DNA from: Amylibacter sp. SFDW26
GTDB lineage: Bacteria > Pseudomonadota > Alphaproteobacteria > Rhodobacterales > Rhodobacteraceae
Direction: 5' to 3'
Assembly (NCBI RefSeq): GCF_009184395.1
Contig: NZ_WEIC01000002.1
Coordinates: 1 to 64,000, forward strand
DNA length: 64,000 nt
This document shows, piece by piece, positions 1 through 12,600 of the stretch. Both the position numbers and the translations under genes were made by a program. Each line of letters starts with the position of its first letter. The stretch's first letter is position 1. The notes under the pieces were generated by a model that was given only the letters and a program-made list of their open reading frames with translations, ran no database searches and had not been told where the DNA came from.

Positions 1-357
1 ACCCAACAAAATGTGCTCACGTGTTTGTGGCATAGGACCATCAGCTGCGTTCACAACCAAAATAGCGCCGTCCATTTGAGCCGCACCAGTGATCATGTTT
101 TTCACATAGTCAGCGTGACCTGGACAATCAACGTGTGCGTAGTGACGACCTTCTGTCTCATACTCAACGTGAGCAGTAGAAATCGTGATACCACGTGCTT
201 TTTCTTCTGGCGCGCCGTCAATCTCGTCGTACGCTTTGAAGCTGTCTGAGAACTGCTTCGTAATCGCAGCTGTCAATGTTGTCTTACCGTGGTCAACGTG
301 GCCAATTGTGCCAATGTTAACGTGCGGCTTATTACGTTCAAACTTTTCTTTTGCCAT
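1..357 (-). CDS. tuf: Elongation factor Tu (N-terminal part, cut by window edge)
   Basis: EF-Tu delivers aminoacyl-tRNA to the ribosomal A site in the cytoplasm. Only the first 119 codons are here. The N-terminus reads [14 protein letters not shown], followed by the P-loop GHVDHGKTT, the switch I stretch RGITI and the DCPGH motif, all in the family order. The ATG at 355-357 (read on the minus strand) is preceded by GGAGG at good spacing. It lies 57 bp downstream of fusA as the last gene of the str operon (rpsL-rpsG-fusA-tuf). The rest of the gene is outside the window, so it cannot be said whether a second tuf copy exists. Confidence 0.97.
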   Translation of the reverse strand, partial: MAKEKFERNKPHVNIGTIGHVDHGKTTLTAAITKQFSDSFKAYDEIDGAPEEKARGITISTAHVEYETEGRHYAHVDCPGHADYVKNMITGAAQMDGAILVVNAADGPMPQTREHILLG

Positions 358-393
358 AACTAGGGCCTCCTAGGTTTGTATTCGGTCGGCAGT

Positions 394-420
394 GCCTGAC
401 CTGTTGGTTTCAGATCAGGC
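394..420 (-). other. Hairpin in the fusA-tuf spacer
   Basis: The arms GCCTGA...TCAGGC, with an inner CTG...CAG, overlap the fusA stop codon (TGA, 415-417). No T-run follows on the minus strand, so it is not an intrinsic terminator. It may be an intercistronic processing or stabilising stem between fusA and tuf. Confidence 0.4.
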
Positions 421-2532
421 GAATTTTGCCTGGATTTCTTCAGAGATATTGCTCGGTACTGCTTCGTAGTGTGAGAACTGCATAGTAAAGTTCGCACGAC
501 CTGAAGACATAGAGCGCAATGTGTTGATGTAACCGAACATGTTTGCCAAAGGCACACGTGCGTCGATTGCAATCGCGTTACCGCGAGTGTCTTGACCTTG
601 AACCATGCCGCGGCGTGATGTCAGGTCACCGATGATACCACCTGTGTATTCGTCAGGTGTCACAACTTCCACTTTCATGATTGGCTCTAGCATTTTCGCA
701 CCAGCTTTGCGCATACCTTCGCGCATACCCATACGACCAGCGATTTCAAACGCCATAACACTTGAGTCAACGTCGTGGAATTTACCGTCGATCAACTCTA
801 CTTTAAAGTCGATCACTGGGAAACCAGCTAATGGGCCGCTGTCCATTACAGATTCGATACCTTTTTCAACACCAGGGATGTATTCTTTTGGAATAGCACC
901 ACCAACGATCTTAGATTCGAAAGAGTAACCTTCACCCGGCTCAGTTGGGATGATGTTCATCTTAACTTCAGCGTACTGACCAGAACCACCAGATTGCTTT
1001 TTGTGCGTGTAAGAAATCTCAGCTTCGTGAGAAATCGTTTCACGGTAAGCAACTTGAGGTGCACCGATGTTCGCTTCAACTTTAAATTCACGCTTCAAAC
1101 GGTCCACAAGGATATCTAGGTGAAGTTCGCCCATACCCTTCATGATTGTTTGACCAGACTCTAGGTCTGTTTCAACGCGGAATGATGGATCTTCTGCAGC
1201 CAAACGACCAAGACCTTGAGACATTTTCTCTTGGTCAGCTTTTGTTTTAGGCTCAACAGCAATCTCGATCACAGGATCTGGGAAAGTCATTGTTTCTAGA
1301 ACAACTGGTTCGTTCACAGCACAAAGTGTATCACCTGTTGTTGTGTCTTTCAGACCGGCCAACGCGATAATGTCACCCGCAAATGCTTCTGTGATTTCTT
1401 CACGCTCGATTGAGTGCATCATCATCATACGGCCAACACGCTCTTTTTTACCCTTAGTAGAGTTCAATAGAGTGTCGCCCTTGTTCAAAACACCTGAGTA
1501 GATACGTGTGAAAGTCAAAGAACCAACAAATGGGTCGTTCATGATTTTAAACGCAAGACCAGAGAAACCCATTGTGTCGTCTGCACGACGTGCAATGTCA
1601 CGTGTCTCTGTTTCGTCGCCTGGCTTAAAGCCCATGTAGTCAACAACGTCCAATGGAGACGGAAGATAGTCGATCACAGCGTTTAGAAGTGGTTGAACAC
1701 CTTTGTTTTTGAACGCAGAACCGCCCAATACAGGAACGAAAGACATAGACAAACAGCCTTTACGAACCAATGTACGCAAAGTTGCAACGTCTGGCTCATT
1801 ACCTTCTAGGTAAGCTTCCATTGCGTCGTCGTCCATTTCAACAGCGTTCTCAACCAATTTGTTGCGCCACTCATCAGCAGTCGCTTGCAAGCTTTCACGG
1901 ATCGGAGCTTTCACCCAAGATGCACCAAGGTCTTCGCCCTGCCACAACCATTCTTCCATAGTTACAAGATCAACAAGACCTTCAAGCTCTGTTTCCGCAC
2001 CGATTGGGAAAGCAACAGGAACAGCAGTTGCACCTGTACGCTCTTCAATCATGTTTACACAGTTAAAGAAGTCTGCGCCGATTTTGTCCATTTTGTTAAC
2101 AAAGACCATACGAGGCACTTTGTAACGGTCAGCTTGACGCCAAACTGTTTCAGTTTGAGGCTCAACACCTGCGTTCGCATCCAGCACACAAACAGCACCA
2201 TCCAAAACAGCCAATGAACGCTCAACCTCAATAGTGAAGTCAACGTGCCCTGGTGTATCGATGATGTTCAAACGGTGCTTAGGAGTGTCGGCTTTTGTGC
2301 CGTCTTCTGTGCGTTCCCAGAATGTAGTTGTCGCAGCAGACGTAATAGTAATACCACGCTCTTGCTCTTGCTCCATCCAGTCCATAGTCGCGGCGCCATC
2401 ATGCACCTCGCCAATGTTGTGAGATTTACCTGTGTAGTACAGGATACGTTCGGAACAAGTAGTCTTACCAGCATCGATGTGAGCCATGATGCCGAAGTTA
2501 CGGTATAGTTCGAGAGGATATTCGCGTGCCAT
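415..2532 (-). CDS. fusA: Elongation factor G
   Basis: EF-G is the GTPase that drives translocation of tRNA and mRNA after peptide-bond formation. The protein is 705 residues, normal for bacterial EF-G. Visible motifs are the P-loop AHIDAGKTT near residue 18, RGITI in switch I, DTPGHVDF, and NKMDKIGAD for guanine specificity, followed by the domain II-V sequence through [12 protein letters not shown] near the C-terminus. It is the third gene of the str operon, 21 bp after rpsG and 57 bp before tuf. The start gives MAREYPLE, as in other alphaproteobacteria. Long open frames on the opposite strand are shadows of this biased coding sequence. Confidence 0.98.
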   Translation of the reverse strand: MAREYPLELYRNFGIMAHIDAGKTTCSERILYYTGKSHNIGEVHDGAATMDWMEQEQERGITITSAATTTFWERTEDGTKADTPKHRLNIIDTPGHVDFTIEVERSLAVLDGAVCVLDANAGVEPQTETVWRQADRYKVPRMVFVNKMDKIGADFFNCVNMIEERTGATAVPVAFPIGAETELEGLVDLVTMEEWLWQGEDLGASWVKAPIRESLQATADEWRNKLVENAVEMDDDAMEAYLEGNEPDVATLRTLVRKGCLSMSFVPVLGGSAFKNKGVQPLLNAVIDYLPSPLDVVDYMGFKPGDETETRDIARRADDTMGFSGLAFKIMNDPFVGSLTFTRIYSGVLNKGDTLLNSTKGKKERVGRMMMMHSIEREEITEAFAGDIIALAGLKDTTTGDTLCAVNEPVVLETMTFPDPVIEIAVEPKTKADQEKMSQGLGRLAAEDPSFRVETDLESGQTIMKGMGELHLDILVDRLKREFKVEANIGAPQVAYRETISHEAEISYTHKKQSGGSGQYAEVKMNIIPTEPGEGYSFESKIVGGAIPKEYIPGVEKGIESVMDSGPLAGFPVIDFKVELIDGKFHDVDSSVMAFEIAGRMGMREGMRKAGAKMLEPIMKVEVVTPDEYTGGIIGDLTSRRGMVQGQDTRGNAIAIDARVPLANMFGYINTLRSMSSGRANFTMQFSHYEAVPSNISEEIQAKFA

Positions 2533-2553
2533 CTGACTGAGCCTTTTCCTAAA

Positions 2554-3036
<483 letters not shown>

Positions 3037-3408
3037 TTATTTCGGTTTCTTCGCGCCGTATTTCGAACGACGTTGTTTACGGTCTTTTACGCCTTGTGTA
3101 TCAAGTACACCGCGCAAGATGTGATAGCGAACACCAGGAAGGTCTTTTACACGACCACCACGGATCAGAACAACTGAGTGCTCTTGAAGGTTGTGACTTT
3201 CACCTGGAATATATGAGATAACCTCGAAACCGTTCGTTAGACGAACTTTTGCAACTTTACGCATCGCAGAGTTAGGTTTCTTAGGTGTCGTTGTATATAC
3301 ACGTGTACATACGCCACGCTTCTGAGGACATGCCTGCAGGTGCATAGACTTTTGACGTTTTACTTTCGGCTGGCGCGGTTTGCGGATCAGCTGTTGTATT
3401 GTTGGCAT
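3037..3408 (-). CDS. rpsL: 30S ribosomal protein S12
   Basis: S12 sits at the decoding centre of the 30S subunit and affects accuracy. The 123-residue protein has the family length and carries TTPKKPNSA and [14 protein letters not shown], the segments that contain the lysines altered in streptomycin-resistant mutants. Both lysines are wild type here. The ATG is preceded by GGAG with a 6-base spacer. It is the first gene of the str operon, which in this genome has its own promoter and leader, because two opposite-strand genes separate it from rpoC. Confidence 0.98.
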   Translation of the reverse strand: MPTIQQLIRKPRQPKVKRQKSMHLQACPQKRGVCTRVYTTTPKKPNSAMRKVAKVRLTNGFEVISYIPGESHNLQEHSVVLIRGGRVKDLPGVRYHILRGVLDTQGVKDRKQRRSKYGAKKPK

Positions 3409-3739
3409 TCGGAACTCCCGTATGACCTTGTTTCAAACTCGAATAGGCGCCTGATCTGTCGATCAAACACCGCGACACGGCAGCCCGCACGTGTTGTGGA
3501 TGGACTACCGCGGTAAAAACCAGAGGATCGAGACGCAAAGTCTGGATCATGACCGCCAGATTGTGGCTTGTATGAGAAAAAAAGCGGACTTTTCCCCTCA
3601 GGTAGCGCGCGTATAGATCGAGTCGGGGTAGGTGTCAACAGTTGCCACACTCAAAGAGGGAAACTGTGTCTATGTGAATATCTTCGATATCAGGCTCTTA
3701 ACCTCAAATAAACACATATTAATCTGACTATCGTCTAAA
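3409..3739. other. Leader of the str operon and divergent intergenic region
   Basis: This 330-bp gap lies between rpsL (minus) and the glycosyltransferase gene (plus). It holds one strong sigma-70 type promoter for the minus strand (listed separately) and a leader of roughly 195 bases before rpsL. No small gene was found. The half nearest 3739 is AT-rich and must also hold the promoter of the plus-strand pair, but no clear consensus was seen. Confidence 0.6.
3610..3638 (-). promoter_or_regulatory. Sigma-70 type promoter of the str operon
   Basis: On the minus strand a perfect -35 TTGACA (3633-3638) is followed by a 17-base spacer and a -10 TATACG (3610-3615). Transcription would begin near 3603, about 195 bases before the rpsL start. 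Spacing and -35 match the housekeeping consensus, and it is the only such match in the gap. Confidence 0.75.
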
Positions 3740-3778
3740 TTGTTTGGCACATTTAGAAAAGCCTATATATCTAGCCAT

Positions 3779-4591
3779 ATGAAAAACATTCAAGCATTAG
3801 GCATATTGCGGTTTTCTTATGCTGCAAAAGGCGGGTTTCAGGTAAATCATGACTCTGTTGAGGAGCGATTAGAGTATTTATTCGCCCCTGTCCGCATCGA
3901 AGAACGCTTTATGTTGTTTGAACACGTGACTTTACCCGCAATCAAAGCCCAGACTGACCCAAACTTTACGCTAGTGATTGTCACTAGTCAGGCCATTCCT
4001 GAGGTTTATCTGGAGCGATTGCTTAGCTTGGTGGATGGCATTCCCCAAATCGCTGTTGTTTTAAAAGGGCCACTCAAACACCGTATGGCAATGCGCCGTG
4101 TTGCCCGCCCCTATAAAGATGAAGATGCAGATGTAATCGCGCATTTCCGTTTGGATGATGACGATGCTATCGCGATTGATTTTATCGAACGTACAAAAGC
4201 AGGCTTTGAAAAATGTCAGGTTGCATATGAAACCCACGGCAGATGTGCATTGGACTTCAATCAAGGTTATGAATTGATGATTGGAGATGGGCGTTGCACT
4301 GCCCAAAAGATGGAAATGAGAACCGCAACTGCTGGTTTAGTCGCATATATTCCACAATCAGAACCGCAAACCATTATGAATTATCCGCACCACCGTCTTC
4401 ATGAACATATGCCAGTGGTCACAGATGTAACACCCGATATGTTTGTACGGTCGTTTAACACCTTTAACGACTCACCTTGGTCGCGAGGACGTACAGTGCC
4501 AGACAAACGTATATTGAAAAAGGATATCGCAACGCTGAAAAAGCGGTTTAAGATTTCAATTCCAGATATTTTGAAAATAATCCAAGAATAG
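3779..4591 (+). CDS. Putative rhamnosyl transferase family glycosyltransferase
   Basis: The protein (270 residues) resembles the putative rhamnosyl transferase family (Pfam Rhamno_transf) common in Rhodobacterales. It has RFSYAAKGGFQ near the N-terminus, RIEERFMLFEHVTLP, and an acidic FRLDDDDA cluster near residue 120 that probably binds the nucleotide-sugar metal. It has no signal peptide or membrane segment, so it is probably a cytoplasmic enzyme of polysaccharide assembly. The substrate is unknown. The ATG at 3779 is preferred over a TTG at 3740 because family members begin just before the conserved RFSY block. It is followed after 12 bp by the racemase-like gene, and both interrupt the usual rpoC-rpsL neighbourhood on the opposite strand. 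Confidence 0.75.
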   Translation: MKNIQALGILRFSYAAKGGFQVNHDSVEERLEYLFAPVRIEERFMLFEHVTLPAIKAQTDPNFTLVIVTSQAIPEVYLERLLSLVDGIPQIAVVLKGPLKHRMAMRRVARPYKDEDADVIAHFRLDDDDAIAIDFIERTKAGFEKCQVAYETHGRCALDFNQGYELMIGDGRCTAQKMEMRTATAGLVAYIPQSEPQTIMNYPHHRLHEHMPVVTDVTPDMFVRSFNTFNDSPWSRGRTVPDKRILKKDIATLKKRFKISIPDILKIIQE

Positions 4592-4603
4592 ATAGGAGAG
4601 ATC

Positions 4604-5272
4604 ATGCACATCGGATTGATTGGTGGGATTGGCCCTGCTGCGACTGTTGCCTATTATACTCGGCTGATTGAGGTGTTCAAAAATGAGAATATTCCCCTAG
4701 AAGTGACCATAGTACACGCTAATATTTCAACATTAACTCAGAACTCAGGAAGTGACCGACGCCACGAACAGGCCCAAGTTTTTGCACGCCATATTCAACA
4801 GCTGAAGGGCGCTGGTTGTGATATCGCAACAATTACCGCACTGACTGGCCATTTCTGTTTTGAAGAAACAGAACAATTGTCGGAACTCCCTTTGGTAAAC
4901 GCAATCACATTGATAGATGAATTCTGCCTCAATAGTAAAATTCAGACACTTGGGCTTTTGGGCAGTCCACCTGTTCTTATGACAAAACTATTTGGATTAT
5001 TAAAAACACCAAATACTGTCGTTCCCCTCGATGGTTTAGATGACTTAGGCAAAACATATATGGATGTAGCGATGTCTGGCATATGCTCTGAGGCTAACCG
5101 TCAGAAATTCATCACGGTTGGATATTCTATGATTCAAGATCAAAATGCAGAAGCCGTACTTTTAGCGGGTACCGATCTTGGTCTTGCTTTTAATGGGCAG
5201 AGTTTAGATTACAAAGTTATTGATGCGTTGGAAATACATGTTGCGGGGTTGGCAAAGCTTGCCTCTGGTTAA
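4604..5272 (+). CDS. Asp/Glu racemase family protein lacking both catalytic cysteines
   Basis: The 222-residue protein starts with MHIGLIGGIGP and has the two-lobed pattern of the aspartate/glutamate racemase family, in which two cysteines act as the acid/base pair. At the first site, where relatives have PCNTAH, it reads TALTGH (alanine at about residue 79). At the second site, where relatives have GCTE, it reads AGTDL (glycine at about residue 189). By this reading neither catalytic cysteine is present, so ordinary racemisation is unlikely. It may be a hydrolase-like relative or a pseudoenzyme. The start has AGGAGAG upstream. It is 12 bp after the glycosyltransferase gene and ends at a shared terminator facing rpoC. 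Confidence 0.72.
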   Translation: MHIGLIGGIGPAATVAYYTRLIEVFKNENIPLEVTIVHANISTLTQNSGSDRRHEQAQVFARHIQQLKGAGCDIATITALTGHFCFEETEQLSELPLVNAITLIDEFCLNSKIQTLGLLGSPPVLMTKLFGLLKTPNTVVPLDGLDDLGKTYMDVAMSGICSEANRQKFITVGYSMIQDQNAEAVLLAGTDLGLAFNGQSLDYKVIDALEIHVAGLAKLASG

Positions 5273-5290
5273 CTCAGATAAGATCCACAA

Positions 5291-5322
5291 AAAAAGCCCC
5301 AACCAAATGGAGGGGCTTTTTT
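5291..5322. terminator. Bidirectional terminator between rpoC and the racemase-like gene
   Basis: The stem AAAAAGCCCC / GGGGCTTTTT with an 11-base loop has a T-run on either strand. It can end both the plus-strand pair and the long rpoBC transcript, which converge here. Confidence 0.9.
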
Positions 5323-5340
5323 AATTTAGTATATTTGGAT

Positions 5341-8300
5341 TTAGCTAGGTTGCTCAGTACCGTCGCCGCCAGTACCCAATTCGACAACCAAGTCATCACC
5401 CATAACGTCGCTTGTATCATCAAACACAGAGTTTGGATCAACGGCATCGTCAGATGTAGGCGCTGCAAGTGCTGCTGCTTGTTCAGCTGCTTGACGCTTA
5501 TCTTCCAGAACCACTGCGTCACGATCGGCCGCAATTTTCTTGATTTGATGCGTCGCACCACCCGTACCAGCTGGGATCAAACGGCCAACAATTACGTTTT
5601 CTTTCAGACCGATCAGCTTATCACGCTTACCGCGTGTGGCTGCATCTGTCAGAACACGTGTTGTTTCTTGGAATGAAGCCGCAGAGATGAATGAACGAGT
5701 TTGCAACGACGCTTTCGTGATACCCAATAGGATTGGGCCACCTTTTGCTGGCTCACGACCAGCTGCCATTGCTTTTTCGTTTGCCTCGTCGAACTCGATC
5801 TTATCGACTTGCTCACCTTTAAGAAGCGTTGTGCCACCACTTTCAGAAATTTCCCATTTCTGAAGCATTTGGCGCACAATAACTTCGATGTGCTTATCGT
5901 TGATCTTCACACCTTGCAGACGGTAAACGTCTTGAACTTCGTCAATCATGTAGTCAGCCAAAGCTTCAACACCCATGATGTTCAAGATGTCATGCGGAGC
6001 TGGGTTGCCGTCCATGATGTATTCACCCTTTTGGACAAAGTCACCTTCCTGAACAGGAATGTGCTTACCCTTAGGCACCATGTATTCAACTTTCACTTCT
6101 GCATCATCTACAGACTCGATCGCAATACGACGCTTGTTCTTGTAGTCTTTACCAAAGCGCACATAACCATCGATTTCAGCAATGATCGCGTGATCTTTTG
6201 GACGACGAGCTTCAAACAATTCAGCAACACGTGGTAGACCACCTGTAATGTCTTTTGTTTTCGCGCCTTCGCGTGGGATACGTGCCAGAACGTCACCCGC
6301 TTCAACTTCTTGTCCATCTTCAACAGACAAAATAGCGTCCACAGACATGCCATGTGTTTCTGGATTGCCGTTGTCCAAACGAACAGGTTCACCAGTTTTT
6401 GGATCCATAACGATAATCTCAGGCTTAAGATCGCTACCTTTAGTGGCTGAACGCCAGTCGATAACGATTTTCTGAGAGATACCAGTTGCATCATCCGTTA
6501 CATCACGAACCGAGATACCAGACGTCAAGTCTACGAACTTCGCAACACCAGCTTTTTCAGCCAAGATCGGCAATGTGTACGGGTCCCATTCAAACAGTTT
6601 GTCACCGCGTGAAACTTTAGCGCCATCTTTGACGAGTAGTTTCGTACCGTACATTAGTTTGAATTTCGCACGTTCAACACCGTTTTCATCCATAACAGCC
6701 AATTCAGTCGAACGACCCATGATGATTTGCTCTTTATCACGGTTCGTCAAAATTGCTGGATTGCGGATTTCAACAACACCATCTGTGTTTGTGTCTTGGA
6801 ATGACTGCTGACCACCTTGCGCAATACCACCAATGTGGAAAGTACGCATTGTAAGCTGTGTACCAGGCTCACCAATGGACTGTGCTGCGATAATACCAAC
6901 AGCTTCGCCAGGGTTAACCATTGTACCACGCGCTAGGTCACGACCATAACACATTGCACAAATGCCGTCTTCTGCATCACATGTCAGTGGTGAACGGATT
7001 TGAACAGTCACAACACCAGCGGCTTCGATCATGTCAGCCATACGTTCGTCAACCAACTCACCTGAACGACAAACAAGTTCGTCAGTTGCTGGGTTGATCA
7101 CATCTTCTGCTGTTACACGACCCAATAGGCGCTCTGACAATGAAGAAACAACTTCACCGTCATTAATCGCTGCTTGTGCAGTGATTGAACGCTCTGTGCC
7201 ACAATCGTTCTGACGAACGATACAGTCTTGAGCAACGTCAACCAAACGACGTGTAAGGTAACCAGAGTTAGCCGTTTTAAGCGCCGTATCAGCAAGACCC
7301 TTACGAGCCCCGTGAGTTGAGTTAAAGTACTCAAGCACTGTCAAACCTTCTTTAAAGTTTGAGATAATTGGCGTTTCAATGATCTCACCAGAAGGTTTCG
7401 CCATCAAACCGCGCATACCACCAAGTTGTTTCATCTGCGCAGGGGAACCACGCGCACCAGAATGAGCCATCATGTAAACACTGTTTGGTTCTTCTTCTGC
7501 ACCAGCATCAGATACTTTAACAGATGACATTTCACCCATCATCGCATCCGCAACTGAGTCAGAACACTTAGACCAAGTATCAACAACTTTGTTGTACTTC
7601 TCGCCCTGTGTGATCAAACCATCTAGATACTGTTGTTCGAACTCTTTAACCTGATCACGTGTGTCATTCACAATTGTCCATTTGCTTTCTGGGATGATCA
7701 TGTCGTCTTTACCAAACGAAATACCAGCTTTGAAAGCTTCACGGAAACCAAGTGTCATGATCTGGTCACAGAAGATAACAGACTCTTTTTGACCACAATA
7801 GCGGTAAACAGTGTCAATCACTTCAGCAACTTCAGACTTACGCAACAAACGGTTTGTCAAATCAAACGGTGCTTTTACATTCAGTGGCAACATTGAACCA
7901 AGACGCACACGACCAGGTGTTGTCTCGAAACGCTGCCATACAATGTTACCCTCTTCGTCAACCTGCTCTACACGGCAGATGATTTTAGAGTGTAGGTGCA
8001 CAAGACCATTGTCCAAAGCATGCTCAACCTCTTGCGGGTTCGCAAAAGTCATGCCTTGGCCTTTTAGACCTTCGCGTTCCATTGTGATGTAGTACAGACC
8101 CAAGATCATATCCTGTGATGGAACGATAATTGGCTTACCATTCGCAGGGGATAGAACGTTGTTTGTAGACATCATCAATACACGTGCTTCCAACTGAGCT
8201 TCTAGGCTTAGTGGTACGTGAACAGCCATTTGATCACCGTCGAAGTCAGCGTTAAACGCAGAACATACAAGCGGGTGCAATTGGATTGCTTTACCTTCGA

Positions 8301-9633
8301 TCAGCGTCGGTTCGAACGCTTGGATGCCCAAACGGTGCAATGTAGGCGCACGGTTCAGCATCACTGGGTGTTCGCGGATCACTTCGTCCAAGATGTCCCA
8401 CACTTCTGGGCGCTCTTTTTCAACGATCTTCTTCGCTTGTTTCACAGTCGAAGACATACCTTTGGCTTCTAGACGTGAATAGATAAATGGTTTGAACAGC
8501 TCCAACGCCATCTTTTTCGGCAAACCACATTGATGCAGTTTCAACTCAGGGCCAGTCACAATTACAGAACGACCCGAGAAGTCTACGCGTTTACCCAAAA
8601 GGTTTTGACGGAAACGGCCTTGTTTACCTTTAAGCATGTCTGACAATGATTTCAGCGCACGCTTGTTCGCACCTGTAATCACACGACCACGACGGCCGTT
8701 GTCGAACAATGCGTCAACTGACTCTTGCAACATACGTTTTTCGTTACGTACGATGATGTCAGGTGCGCGCAATTCGATCAAACGCTTCAAACGGTTGTTA
8801 CGGTTGATCACACGACGGTAAAGGTCGTTCAAATCAGACGTTGCAAAACGACCACCATCTAGTGGCACCAATGGGCGCAACTCTGGCGGGATCACTGGAA
8901 GAACAGTCATAACCATCCATTCAGGACGGTTGCCTGAATCGATAAACGCTTCAACAACTTTCAAACGTTTGATGATTTTCTTTGGCTTCAATTCGCCAGT
9001 AGCTTCTGCCAACTCTTCGCGCAGTTGTTCGGCTTCTGCTTCCAGATCGATGTTTGACAACATCTCACGGATGGCTTCCGCACCGATGCCAGCGTTGAAC
9101 GCGTCTTCGCCATAGACGTCTTGTGCGTCCATGTACTCTTCTTCGTTCATCATTTGACCGTAGTTAAGGTCAGTCAAACCTGGCTCGATCACAACGTATT
9201 GTTCAAAGTACAAAATACGCTCTAGTTCACGCAAAGTCATGTCCAGCATCAAACCGATGCGAGATGGCAATGACTTCAAAAACCAGATGTGCGCACATGG
9301 TGCTGCCAGATCAATGTGGCCCATACGTTCGCGACGTACTTTTTGAAGCGTAACTTCAACACCACATTTCTCGCAGACAACGCCGCGGTACTTCATGCGC
9401 TTATATTTTCCGCACAAGCATTCGTAGTCTTTTACTGGGCCAAAGATACGGGCACAGAATAGACCGTCGCGTTCTGGCTTGAACGTACGATAGTTGATAG
9501 TTTCCGGTTTCTTAATCTCACCAAAAGACCAAGATAAAATACGCTCTGGCGATGCCAAAGAGATTTTAATCTCGTCAAAAGACTTCGGTGGCTGGACCGG
9601 GTTAAACGGGTTGTTCGTGATTTCTTGGTTCAT
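5341..9633 (-). CDS. rpoC: DNA-directed RNA polymerase subunit beta'
   Basis: The beta' subunit carries the catalytic magnesium site of RNA polymerase. At 1430 residues it has the length usual in alphaproteobacteria. The N-terminal zinc ribbon [19 protein letters not shown] and the catalytic loop [12 protein letters not shown] (near residue 460) are intact, as are the [16 protein letters not shown] trigger-loop region and a C-terminal acidic tail. It follows rpoB after 46 bp. A short perfect hairpin, AGGCGC-GA-GCGCCT, covers the rpoB stop codon between them. The gene ends 18 bp before the bidirectional terminator. Confidence 0.99.
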   Translation of the reverse strand: MNQEITNNPFNPVQPPKSFDEIKISLASPERILSWSFGEIKKPETINYRTFKPERDGLFCARIFGPVKDYECLCGKYKRMKYRGVVCEKCGVEVTLQKVRRERMGHIDLAAPCAHIWFLKSLPSRIGLMLDMTLRELERILYFEQYVVIEPGLTDLNYGQMMNEEEYMDAQDVYGEDAFNAGIGAEAIREMLSNIDLEAEAEQLREELAEATGELKPKKIIKRLKVVEAFIDSGNRPEWMVMTVLPVIPPELRPLVPLDGGRFATSDLNDLYRRVINRNNRLKRLIELRAPDIIVRNEKRMLQESVDALFDNGRRGRVITGANKRALKSLSDMLKGKQGRFRQNLLGKRVDFSGRSVIVTGPELKLHQCGLPKKMALELFKPFIYSRLEAKGMSSTVKQAKKIVEKERPEVWDILDEVIREHPVMLNRAPTLHRLGIQAFEPTLIEGKAIQLHPLVCSAFNADFDGDQMAVHVPLSLEAQLEARVLMMSTNNVLSPANGKPIIVPSQDMILGLYYITMEREGLKGQGMTFANPQEVEHALDNGLVHLHSKIICRVEQVDEEGNIVWQRFETTPGRVRLGSMLPLNVKAPFDLTNRLLRKSEVAEVIDTVYRYCGQKESVIFCDQIMTLGFREAFKAGISFGKDDMIIPESKWTIVNDTRDQVKEFEQQYLDGLITQGEKYNKVVDTWSKCSDSVADAMMGEMSSVKVSDAGAEEEPNSVYMMAHSGARGSPAQMKQLGGMRGLMAKPSGEIIETPIISNFKEGLTVLEYFNSTHGARKGLADTALKTANSGYLTRRLVDVAQDCIVRQNDCGTERSITAQAAINDGEVVSSLSERLLGRVTAEDVINPATDELVCRSGELVDERMADMIEAAGVVTVQIRSPLTCDAEDGICAMCYGRDLARGTMVNPGEAVGIIAAQSIGEPGTQLTMRTFHIGGIAQGGQQSFQDTNTDGVVEIRNPAILTNRDKEQIIMGRSTELAVMDENGVERAKFKLMYGTKLLVKDGAKVSRGDKLFEWDPYTLPILAEKAGVAKFVDLTSGISVRDVTDDATGISQKIVIDWRSATKGSDLKPEIIVMDPKTGEPVRLDNGNPETHGMSVDAILSVEDGQEVEAGDVLARIPREGAKTKDITGGLPRVAELFEARRPKDHAIIAEIDGYVRFGKDYKNKRRIAIESVDDAEVKVEYMVPKGKHIPVQEGDFVQKGEYIMDGNPAPHDILNIMGVEALADYMIDEVQDVYRLQGVKINDKHIEVIVRQMLQKWEISESGGTTLLKGEQVDKIEFDEANEKAMAAGREPAKGGPILLGITKASLQTRSFISAASFQETTRVLTDAATRGKRDKLIGLKENVIVGRLIPAGTGGATHQIKKIAADRDAVVLEDKRQAAEQAAALAAPTSDDAVDPNSVFDDTSDVMGDDLVVELGTGGDGTEQPS

Positions 9634-9679
9634 GTTTTAGATCCTAATCTCGATTTCCTAAGGGAGCAGGCGCGAGCGC

Positions 9680-12600
9680 CTACTCAGTCTCCGCGTCCAG
9701 CAATTCGACGTTTAAGCCGAGAGAGCGGATTTCTTTGACAAGTACGTTGAACGATTCTGGGATACCAGCTTCGAAGTTGTCGTCGCCTTTAACAATGCTT
9801 TCGTACACTTTCGTACGACCTGCAACGTCATCAGACTTCACTGTTAGCATCTCTTGCAACGTGTAAGCTGCGCCATATGCTTCCAATGCCCAAACTTCCA
9901 TCTCACCAAAGCGCTGACCACCGAACTGAGCTTTACCGCCCAATGGTTGCTGTGTGACCAAGCTGTATGGGCCAGTTGAACGCGCGTGAATTTTGTCGTC
10001 CACCAAGTGGTGAAGTTTCAACAAGTATTTCACACCAACCGTTACAGGACGTGCAAACTGCTCACCTGTACGGCCGTCGAATACGATAGACTGACCTGAT
10101 GTTTCAAACCCTGCACGCATAAGTGCATCGTTCACATCAGCCTCTTTCGCACCGTCAAATACTGGCGTTGCAATTGGCACACCGCGTGTGACGTTACCCG
10201 CTGCTTCAAGGAACTGATCTTCGTCCATTGGTTTGATTGCAGCGTCGTAAACTTCGTCACCATAAGCTGTGCGCATGGCTTCTTGAACAGGTGTCATATC
10301 ACCAGAACGGCGGTATTCCTGTAACGCCTCGTCTACCGAGATGCCCAAGCCGCGTGCGGCCCAACCCATGTGAGTTTCAAGAATTTGCCCTACGTTCATA
10401 CGTGATGGAACGCCCAGCGGGTTCAAACAGAAGTCTACTGGAGTACCGTCAGCCAAGAATGGCATGTCTTCTTCTGGCACAACGCGTGAAATCACACCTT
10501 TGTTGCCGTGACGGCCAGCCATCTTATCACCCGGTTGAAGCTTACGCTTCACCGCGATGAAGACTTTAACCATTTTCATCACACCTGGAGGCAAGTCATC
10601 ACCACGGCGTACTTTTTCAACTTTGTCTTCAAAGCGCGCTTCTAGTGTTTTCTTTTGCACTTCGTATTGCGCGTTCAAAGCTTCAACTTCCGCTGCTTCT
10701 TTGTCGTCGCTCAGTGCAAGCTGCCACCATTGACCGTTGCTTAGAGTATCCAGCAACTCGTCAGTGATTGTTGAACCTGATTTCACACCTTTCGGGCCTT
10801 TCACAGCCGTCTTGCCGATGATCATAGATTTCAAACGTGCATAGATGTTGCGATCCAAGATGGCGATTTCGTCATCACGGTCACGTGCTAGACGTTCAAC
10901 TTCTTCACGTTCGATTTGCAAGGCACGTTCGTCTTTTTCAATACCATGGCGATTGAAAACACGAACCTCAACAACTGTACCATAATCACCCGGTGGTAGA
11001 CGCAATGATGTATCACGTACATCAGAAGCTTTCTCACCAAAGATCGCACGCAACAACTTCTCTTCAGGAGTCATTGGGCTTTCGCCTTTTGGCGTGATCT
11101 TACCAACAAGAATGTCAGATGGGCCAACTTCTGCACCAATGTAAACGATACCAGCTTCGTCCAAGTTACGCAGAGCTTCTTCGCCTACGTTTGGAATATC
11201 ACGTGTGATTTCCTCTGGACCTAGTTTCGTATCGCGGGCAGCTACTTCGAACTCTTCGATGTGAACAGATGTAAAGACGTCGTCTTTAACAATACGCTCA
11301 GAGATCAAGATTGAGTCTTCGTAGTTGTAACCATTCCACGGCATAAATGCGACGAGGATGTTTTTACCCAAAGCCAATTCACCGATATCTGTTGATGGGC
11401 CATCTGCTACAACTTCACCAGCTGCAACACGGTCACCAACTTTCACCAACGGGCGTTGGTTGATACATGTGTTTTGGTTAGACCGTTGGAATTTACGCAA
11501 ACGGTAGATGTCCACACCAGGGTCACCAGCTTCCATAGCATCCGTAACACGTACAACGATACGCATCGCGTCCACTTGGTCGATGATACCACCACGGCGT
11601 GCAGCAATTGCAGCACCTGAATCGCGCGCAACAACGCTTTCGATACCAGTACCAACATATGGTGCTTCCGCTTTCAACAGTGGAACAGCCTGACGTTGCA
11701 TGTTTGAACCCATCAATGCGCGGTTGGCGTCATCGTTTTCTAGGAATGGGATCAGCGATGCCGCAACAGACACAAGCTGTTTCGGGCTAACGTCGATATA
11801 GTCGATGTTTTCTGGTGGGTTCAACATGAAGTCACCGCCCTTACGGGTAGATGCCAATTCATTTACGAACTTACCATTTTCATCAAGTGTTGCGTTGGCC
11901 TGCGCTACTGTGTGGCGCATTTCTTCGGTTGCAGACATGTAGTTAACTTCGTCTGTTACCTGACCTTCGATCACTTTGCGGTATGGTGTTTCAATGAAAC
12001 CATATTTGTTCACACGTGCGAATGACGCCAATGAGTTGATCAAACCAATGTTTGGACCCTCTGGAGTTTCAATCGGACACATACGACCATAGTGTGTTGG
12101 GTGAACGTCGCGGACTTCAAAGCCTGCACGTTCACGTGTCAAACCACCTGGCCCAAGCGCTGACAAGCGGCGCTTGTGAGTAACTTCGGACAATGGGTTC
12201 GTTTGGTCCATAAACTGTGACAGCTGTGATGAGCCAAAGAATTCACGCACCGCAGCCGCAGCTGGTTTCGCATTGATCAAATCTTGCGGCATGATCGCAT
12301 CGATTTCTACAGATGACATACGCTCTTTGATTGCGCGGTCCATACGTAGAAGGCCAACACGGTATTGATTTTCCATCAATTCGCCAACAGAACGAACACG
12401 GCGGTTGCCCAAGTGGTCGATATCATCCACGTCGCCTTTGCCATCACGCAATTCAACCAAAGCTTTTACAACAGCTAGGATGTCTTCTTTGCGCAATGTG
12501 CGTTGTGTGTCTTCTGCATCTAGTTCAAGACGCATGTTCATTTTCACACGACCCACAGCTGACAAGTCATAACGCTCAGAATCGAAGAACAATGTGTCAA

